The notes under the pieces are model-generated. The model was not told the DNA's origin. It saw nothing but the letters and a program-made list of their open reading frames with translations, and searched no databases. Shown here one piece after another: positions 12,501 to 21,500 of a DNA stretch of 64,000 nt (position 1 is its first letter; the number at the start of each line of letters is the position of its first letter). Source of the stretch: Amphiura filiformis (taxonomy: Eukaryota > Echinodermata > Ophiuroidea > Amphilepidida > Amphiuridae); contig NC_092629.1 in assembly GCF_039555335.1 (NCBI RefSeq), positions 3,987,912 through 4,051,911 of the forward strand, given 5' to 3'. Made by a program: the position numbers and the translations under genes.

Positions 12501-15500
12501 GCGAGCAAAATTACGGCAATCTTAAAAGACTCCCTGAAGACTCCCTGTTTTAGCGGAAAAAAGTTTTACAGAACTTTGAGGGCGTTATCTGAATAATGTT
12601 TTCCCACCTAGTGAAAGAATTAGACTTTGGTCAGAGACTTTTAAAGTAGCAGAGATTATTTGTTATAAATAGATCTTTCTTTATGAATGAAATTTGCCAC
12701 CTGCTACATAATATTTGGACACTTATATACATAAAAGTGTTTTCTGTGAAAAAGCCTAAAATAGGGAATTTCAGAATTATTGTCACAAAAATTGACTTAA
12801 TGTAGCCTTTTTTTTTAATTGAAAGTTAAACATAACAATATTACCTAAATTCTCTCGCCAGCTTTTGTTACTTTTCAGCTTCTTTAAGCAGAAATAAATT
12901 TTTAATGACATCAATATTTTCACAGACTAGAAACATGTGCTATTACGTAATTAATGGACTTAGGCGAAAAAGCTGGCGAGAGATTTTAGATAATATTTAT
13001 TTACAATTTTTCCAATAGTGAAAGTTGGAATCAGAGTTGAAGTTTTTGCTAGCAATAATTATTAGTCGTAAAATTAAGGTTAAACTAATTAATTGATATT
13101 CATTAATTGATGCAAATTAGCAGCTCAAATATTTTGTGGTTTTAAGCATTGGGACGTGTAGTTTACTCATAAAAATTAAGAGGTGTGCACCAGGAGGCAG
13201 AATATTTTTTATAATTTTTTCCTTGCCAACGTGTGGGAACCGAGTTTCCTACCTTAATGATTAAGCTAACTTGACTGCATAAAAGGAAGAGAAGAGGATA
13301 GGTAGACATACAAATAGAAAGATGGTGGGTGAGTAGGAGAGAAGAAGGACAGAGAGACATGGACAGTGTGAGAGAGTGAGAGACAGAAATGGGATGGGAG
13401 GGAGTGAGACGGAGAGAGACGTATGAGAGAGTGAAAGACAGACAGAGAGAGGCCATAAGAAAGGGATGGGGACAGGTATGAGGGGAGGAGACAGACATAC
13501 ATAGAGAGACATAGGGAAGGACACAGGGAGAGAAATGTGAGAGACGGTGACAGCCAGCGAGAGAGCTGCGAGAAAAGGACGGGAGAAGTGAGACAAAAAA
13601 CATGAGATCATCACATGGTCTACTGTCATTTATTTTCATGATATTGTTGTTATATTGTTTCAGTCAAGCTGAGTGCAATATCCTTGCTGGTGCATGTCTG
13701 GTGCTGGGATTACGATTTGCAGGGTCTGCAAATAACAGCGCATTTGAAACTTTGGTAAGAATCATAGGAGAAATAGGCGAGATAAGATTTCTTGTAATGC
13801 ATGGAAGTAATGTAGTCTGACTTCCATCCAAATTTGGTCCATGTCTATCTGACAGTGGCACTTTCTATCAGTTATAGAGGCCTTGCATGTGACGTATCAT
13901 CCCGTAAATATGGCGGACTACTCAAATGCATTCAACAAAAGCATGATTGTAATCTACCGTGACAGTTTGTCTCACACACATAACCCTGCACTACGATCAA
14001 ATAGGTTGATGACAACATTTGATTGAATGGACTGCACTCCGCCATACGGTGAAGGACACCGGCTCAAATCCTTTGTTTGGAGCCAATCGTTCATGCAGGG
14101 CCTCTATTGCTTTAAATGTGTTATTGTAAAATTGTGAATACTGATTATGATGAATATTGATTATTGATCAGGTATATTGATAGATATTGATTATTGGTCA
14201 TTTATTTTTTTTTTACATTATAGCTTCACTATGCGAATAGGTGTTATAGTCTATCAACTCAACCAGCAGCTGACCTTGTGGGCAAGTCAACCATAGAAAC
14301 CTGTCTGAATGCTGTCATGCTGTCTCTAGCACTGGTAAGTGTGTGTGTGTGCTGGGGTGGGGGTTATATGTGGGTGGGTGTGTGTACTCAACCAGCGGCA
14401 GACCTTGTGGGCAAGTCAACCATAGAAACCTGTCTGAATGCTGTCATGCTGTCTCTAGCACTCGTAAGTGGGTATGTGTGCATGGGGTGGGGGTTATATG
14501 TGGGTGGGTGTGTGTACTCAACTTGCAGCTGATCTTGTGGGCAAGTCAACCATAGAAACCTGTCTGAATGCTGTCATGCTGTCTCTAGCACTCGTAAGTG
14601 GGTATGTGTGCATGGGGTGGGGGTTATATGTGGGTGGGTGTGTGTACTCAACTTGCAGCTGATCTTGTGGGCAAGTCAACCATAGAAACCTGTAAATATG
14701 ATATTAGACCATATAAAAAAAGGTCCTCGGTTATGGGTGTAATACCTGTCCTCGGTTTCTTGTGAAATATTAAACCGGTGTGAAAAAAGTCCACAGAATG
14801 TCAGGATTTAAAACCCTTTCAATTTATAATTCTGTAAAATTTGTCATTAATTCATGATAAGGCAGAAAAAGACTGCCCGTAAATTGAGCACCACAATAGG
14901 CTATTATTGCAAGTTTCACATTATTTAGTCAACTTCATATTTAACCAATAGAGATTTTACTTTATAGTTTAAAAAAAAAATTTTAAACAGTTTTTCTGAC
15001 CAACAAACCATATGAGGACAAATAAAGACTTTTTTTCTTGGCCTAATGTTTGCGTGCAATCACCGCCTATAACAAGTTACTATTTATTTGTACATAGGTG
15101 ATGGCAGGAACTGGCAACCTCAAGGTGCTGCGCCTCACCAGACAACTGCACTGCCGTATCTCAGTTGATGTTCCATATGGCAGCCATATGGCTATTCACA
15201 TGGCCATTGGGCTGCTATTCCTGGGAGGAGGGCGCTATACATTGAGTACATCGGGACCAGCGATTGCAGCGTTGTTGTGTAGTATCTATCCAAGATTTCC
15301 AGAGAACAGCAGTGATAACAGGTGAGATGAAGAGAGGTGGACAGAGAGGTAGAGTGAACAGTGTGTAATATCAAATAGATTAAAGCCAGATTGTAACATT
15401 TGCTGAGATGGATGCCCTCAATATTTCTCAAAATTTTGTTTTTACCTGATTGTTATGTACTTTAGTAAACTTATAACTTACCCTCCAAAATTAAAAACTG

Positions 15501-18500
15501 TAGTTTTATCAAAATCAGAGATTTTTAATAAAACATCTGAACAAGACTTTTAATTAATACGATGCAAATATTAGTCGAATGCACACACGATGTTCATAAC
15601 ACAGTACGTACATGTCGTGCAAGACAATCATAACATCAAAAGAACCAACCCGAGTCATGTTGGAAGGAGTGGCTGGCATGTGCTCTAGCAATTTTCTTTG
15701 TATTGCCTCATCTGTCTGGGTCAAAGTTAAAATGGGACATATCTGACAGTGAAAACTAACATTTTATGATAGAAAAACATTTCTATTTCTTACGGAAATG
15801 TTACAATATGGTTTTAATTGAATGAAACAATTCGTCGATTGATCATGGGTGCTGCCAGTAGACATGTTAGAAGACTACCAAGATTGTTGGTTGTCAGTGT
15901 TGTATTGTTTGGTTGGTTAATTTAACTAACTTTCTTTAATTCTGTTCTTTAAACCACTAGGTACCATTTGCAAGCTCTTCGTCATCTTTATGTGCTTGCA
16001 GCTGAACCACGTCTCATATTACCAAAAGATGTAGACTCTTGCAAGCCATGCTATGCACCTATTGAAATTGTCTTCAAGGTAGGTATAATCATCTTTTGGC
16101 ATGTGAAATGTTTGAATTTCTGTCGATTTCTATGGTTTTATTGGCATTGTCTGCCTTTTAAAATTCCATGTGATAGGGACATATTTTTAATGTATATTTA
16201 TGCTTATATATAAGCCGAGTTATATTCTTATATGTTTGTTTCTCATTTCATCATTTCAGGGATCCAGTTTTTATGATGAAAAGACAGTACAGATGCTTGC
16301 TCCATGCATTATACCAGAGTTGAAACATTTGAAAAAGGTAAGTGAAGGGATTAATCAATTGGGATATGACAGCTAAGAAAATAATTGTGTAAAGATATGT
16401 AGGCTGCCATTGACCCTGCCACTGCGTATCCTGAACACTACTGTGATTTTTACCGGGTTTATCGCATACAATGCTTTGTGTTCAAGCAATATAATTGCAT
16501 GTAAAGTTGTTGCGTGCAGCGTGCTGCATCCGCAGTTTGACATTTACAAGCCCACTATGAGTGTATTTTTTTCAAATACTGGGCAGCTATTTTTTCTAAT
16601 TTTTTAGCGTATCTGTGAACTTAAATTTATTGAATACATCAAATCAACCATACATTCCTGCGATCCAGGACAAGAATACAAGAAAATACTCTTTCAGTCC
16701 CAAGAATTGCTCTAAATTTACACATATTGATACGTAATATAACAAGACTTGGCGATAGTCTATTCAGATATCAATAGATTAATGACACATAGATTGAAAT
16801 GTTCCATGCCTGTGCTCTGCATGCCTGTGAGCGTACTTTAATTCAGCTTATGCCGGTACAGCATTCACACCTGGCGACATTGCTCATCTGACCGTACACA
16901 GGAGCGCCCGACTTGTCAGTGTTTACGCGCAAACTTTATTTTGTGTACGCTAACGCTATTTGCTTTATTTGTGAGTTCACTAACACACCCCCTTATCATT
17001 GACCCCCATAAGCAACATGCTTACCTTAAGCTCAAGGTGATTGACCCCGGAATGGTTTTAGGACAAAGGTAAAGATTTATAATTGGGGTGGAAATTGATG
17101 AAATGATTTGATTTGAATCACCAGCCTTTCATCTCTTGATCAATGCGTCTGCTAGTATTATGCTGGTGTAATGATATTATTTATTTCACATCTCACACTT
17201 TCTAGATCACAGTGATGGGTCCTCGTTATCTACAAATCATCTTGGATGTAGAGAAGGATGCGGAGACACTGAAGTCCATCTTTGAGGCAGGAGGCATGGT
17301 ATATGTGAAACAGAGAGCTGGCCACTTGTCGTATGAAGAAGACCCTAAGGTATGAGTTTTATTCATCCGGTGGTGCCGCAATGTAGAGGTAATCATTACC
17401 ACTGCATATTGTTGATTTTGCTGCATGACCATTTGTACATGATGCAGTCTGTGTGAAGAGCATATTTGCCCGCTTGGCAACAAATAAGGTGGTAACATGA
17501 CGACGATCAAGTGCGATCTCAATATGCTGAATTTTGACAGTATAAATATTGTGTTAAAATATGTGCATCAGGATGATGTGCACTTGATAGCATTTTGTGT
17601 GTAAAATATGCACTTCAATACCACAATGCACATTTCATTACCACAGCATAGTTTTTACAATATTTTGTCGTTGGGCAGGAAAAACCTCCTATGTGTCATT
17701 GGCACGTGAACATGTTTTAAACATGTTCAGGGGCCACAAACACACAGGAGGATCTGGTTTGACCTGCTGTAATTGCAGTGAAAGCAGCATCGACGGTCGA
17801 TCCAAAGATCGAACAAAATTAATTCTGGTGCCTTATTTATATTACTTTGTATCTTCCCTAGGGTTACCACAGTCATTTGGCCCATAGCTTCACTCAAGAT
17901 GGGTTTGGTTACCATGCTAATGGCATCAACTCAAAAGCCATCAGGTCGTTCACCTCTGACCCCAAAATATTGACCTTTGCGGAGTATTTTTGTCGCGAGC
18001 AGCCTGGAATTGCAGAGGAGGTAAGAGAGATTTTATTTAAAAAAAATGTGATGTAAAAAAAAAATGAAATTCCTGCAAGGTGCTTGAAATTTAGGAAAAT
18101 AAGAAATAAATAAAATAAGAAAATAAATTAAGAAAGAAGGCAGCCTATACTTCACCGTGGCAGGCTGGTAAGACAATGATAGACACAATTAATATATGCA
18201 AGGATCGGAAATAAGTGATTCAAGCCCATGAAATTATGATTGAATGAATTTATGAAACTTGGGTAAAACCGACATATATAATAAATTGAGAGAGCAGATA
18301 AAAATCGGGACTCAGCGGGGTTTGATCCCCAGACCTCACGATTATGAGTTATACCATTGCACAGTTCACAGTTGATAAAATTTAAGACACATTTTTTTCC
18401 TCAACATCCCTCTATTTTGTATCATTTGTTTGTTTGCTTAAATTTCCAGGATGGTTTCAATGTCAACTTAGCATCTTATCTTCATGAGTGTGTGACCAAA

Positions 18501-21500
18501 GAGAAGCCTCATCTTTTGCCAATGCTAGCAGAGATACATCAGGTAGGTGTACATGTCAACTTAGCATCTTATCTTCATGAGTGTGTGACCAAAGAGAAGC
18601 CTCATCTTTTGCCAATGCTAGCAGAGATACATCAGGTAGGTGTACATGTCAACTTAGCATCTTATCTTCATGAGTGTGTGACCAAAGAGAAGCCTCATCT
18701 TTTGCCAATGCTAGCAGAGATACATCAGGTAGGTGTACATGTCAACTTAGCATCTTATCTTCATGAGTGTGTGACCAAAGAGAAGCCTCATCTTTTGCCA
18801 ATGCTAGCAGAGATACATCAGGTAGGTGTACATGTCAAGGGATCTGTGGCTTCGTGTGATACGACCTCAAACCACTGATATTTTTGGATTGCATGAACAA
18901 ACAGGGGATAACTAATAATATGTGATCCATCAAAGCTATTCTTGAAGTCTATTCTTGAACAGTGCTTGTCTTATATCCAGTGACGCATTAAATTTCTGAT
19001 CCACCTCTTTTTGTAATCTGTATTCTTGTACAGTGTGTGTAGTTTAGAATGCAAGTGCTAAATTGGTTTCTGGAAGCTCAGGGTGATCTTGTATGACAAA
19101 ATTGAAGATAGTGTGTTACAAAACACAGCAACACCACACTTATTGGTGAATGATTGTGCGATACGTCATTTTGCATCATGTATGTATACTGCACATGAGT
19201 GCATGTAAAATGGGAACAAGTTCTGTTCTGTGTTTACCTGTTATGTCAGATCAAGCTACTGCTTGTTCGGCTTATATAAGGCAGAAAAAATAAGACTCAT
19301 AACGCTGTGTATTGATATAGAATGGCATACACGCATTTGGGCGTGATGCTAATGCTAGTTGTGTGTTGCGTAATGCATGACTGGTGCACGCTTATGTGAA
19401 TTTACGTGAGCGTGAGTTGGGACTTTATTGATGCGCGCAGTAACAAAAACCGAATAATTTCAGCCTTATATAAACCGAACAAACTTTGGCCTACTATGAC
19501 TTCACACATGCCTGGGGTGCCAGTGTTGATTAAGACATAAAGCTTTAAAATTACATGATTGGTTATTTGGTTTTACTTTTAGGCGATGAAATCTGTGTGT
19601 AGCAATCCAAGTCCGTACCTATTATGGCAAATCAAGCTACTGCTAGCCTACTATGACTTCACACATGCAAGGGTTGCCAGTGGTGACTACAGTAAAGCAT
19701 CACTAGTGAATGCAGAGATGTGTGCTACTGTATCAAGCCAACTAGAATTAACTCTGGAAACATGGCTACAAGGTGAGAGACACTTCTTTTCATATTTTGA
19801 CTTTAATCATTGCACAGTGATAAATTTATTTGTATAGGTGGTTCAGGTTTAGCTCTACCAGAAGAGGATGCACGGTTGATTTTTCATTGCACAGTGTGAT
19901 ACTGGAGTCTTCTCATGTTTAATGCCTGCAAGAGACTTGGTGTGTCAGCACATCCGAGACGGGCTACTTCGTTATTGATAAGATTGGCAGTGTCCGAAAT
20001 AAGCCCTATCGCAGTGCAATTTGAACCCCAAAATTCACCTGTTGTGATACAACTTTAAAAGTGTGGTGCAAAATTGTGATACCACATTATACTGACTTTA
20101 CGTATTGATTGTGTGAGACTGCACTTCAAATTGCTCAACATCAGATGAAATTGCACCACAGCTTTCAAAATGGGGTGCAAAAGTTCACCCCAAGGTAAAA
20201 AAATTAATTTGAAGACTGGCCATCGGAGGTGCTATTTTCCTAACCAGCCCATCCAACAGATACCCTGATATGTTGCCACTATAACTAGTAGTGGCGGACC
20301 GACCGCTGAAATACTAGGATAAGATTGACAAAATGTGTGAAGCTGAATCATCACCCCAGCATTATTGATTGCTATGTAAGATGGAAAAACATAATGTGAA
20401 TAAACTAATTCAAATTCAATTGAATTACTGTAAAACCACTGACTTTTGCTAGCGATTAAATTTCTCCAGAAGCCTTAATTCGGTAAAATATGCGCGAATT
20501 TGACAGTTATACATTGAATTGTAAACATGAATTGCTTGATAAGCGAAATTAAATACCCACGAAAATGGTGGTCATTGGTAATTAGCGAAATTAAGTACTG
20601 GGGAAATTAAATAGCTTTACAGTATATGATATTAATAATAATTTAATGTTAACATAATTTCTTGTGTATCCATTACCATAATCATGTATCTGTGAACATA
20701 TCATCCCTGTCTATGTTTTATCCTTTCTCTTTTCAGACAATGAAGACAAGTTTGTGAGGTATTTAATACATGGCCAGTTGCCAGATTCTAGTTCCAGGTG
20801 TTTACTTTTCTGTTTCCTGTTATTCCATGACATACCATCACATATGGAAATCAACCAAATCCCTCTGATGGGTAAGTCATAGGATTCCTGATTAGTATTG
20901 GGTGATATTATTCAATATGAGGATAGTTCAGTTTCATCAAATGAAGACATTTCAACTTCATATGTGACCAGATGTGGTCCATTCAGCCTAAAGTTGGCAA
21001 TAATGAAACTGAGATATAAGCCTGATTGGGTCACATATGACCATGAGCCCCCACTCAGGCATGAGAATTTTCTCTGTTTAAACAGCGGAATTCATGTTTT
21101 TCTTTTTTGTTGTTTTCTGAGAATTTTGGCAGATTTTACATGGAAAATAAAAAAAGGAATTTGAGTGGCTGAAGAAGACAATTATTTTTCTCATCTATTG
21201 CACCAGAGCTCTGCAATGATTCACCTTACAATATCAGATGTTGTGACTTGATTCAATCATTTAAAACCATGTTAGGGACTTGTTATATATAACATTGTGT
21301 ACACATATAATGGTTATATTTGCATTTATTGTAATCCTTGTAGCCTGATTTGGCAGCATTGTCTTTAATCATTTGGTGTTTATATTGTGATAATGGGGGA
21401 CAGTGGTGCAGAGATCTAAGACTGCATTTTATAGCCGAAGGTAGCCGAAGGTCGTGGGTTCAAATCGTTGCAGCATCCACATTTTGTGCACTTAGGTTCT

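Noticed and set aside
13163-13639. Ser/Leu-rich minus-strand frames of up to 158 codons
   Set aside because: Translation of the purine tract in several frames at once.
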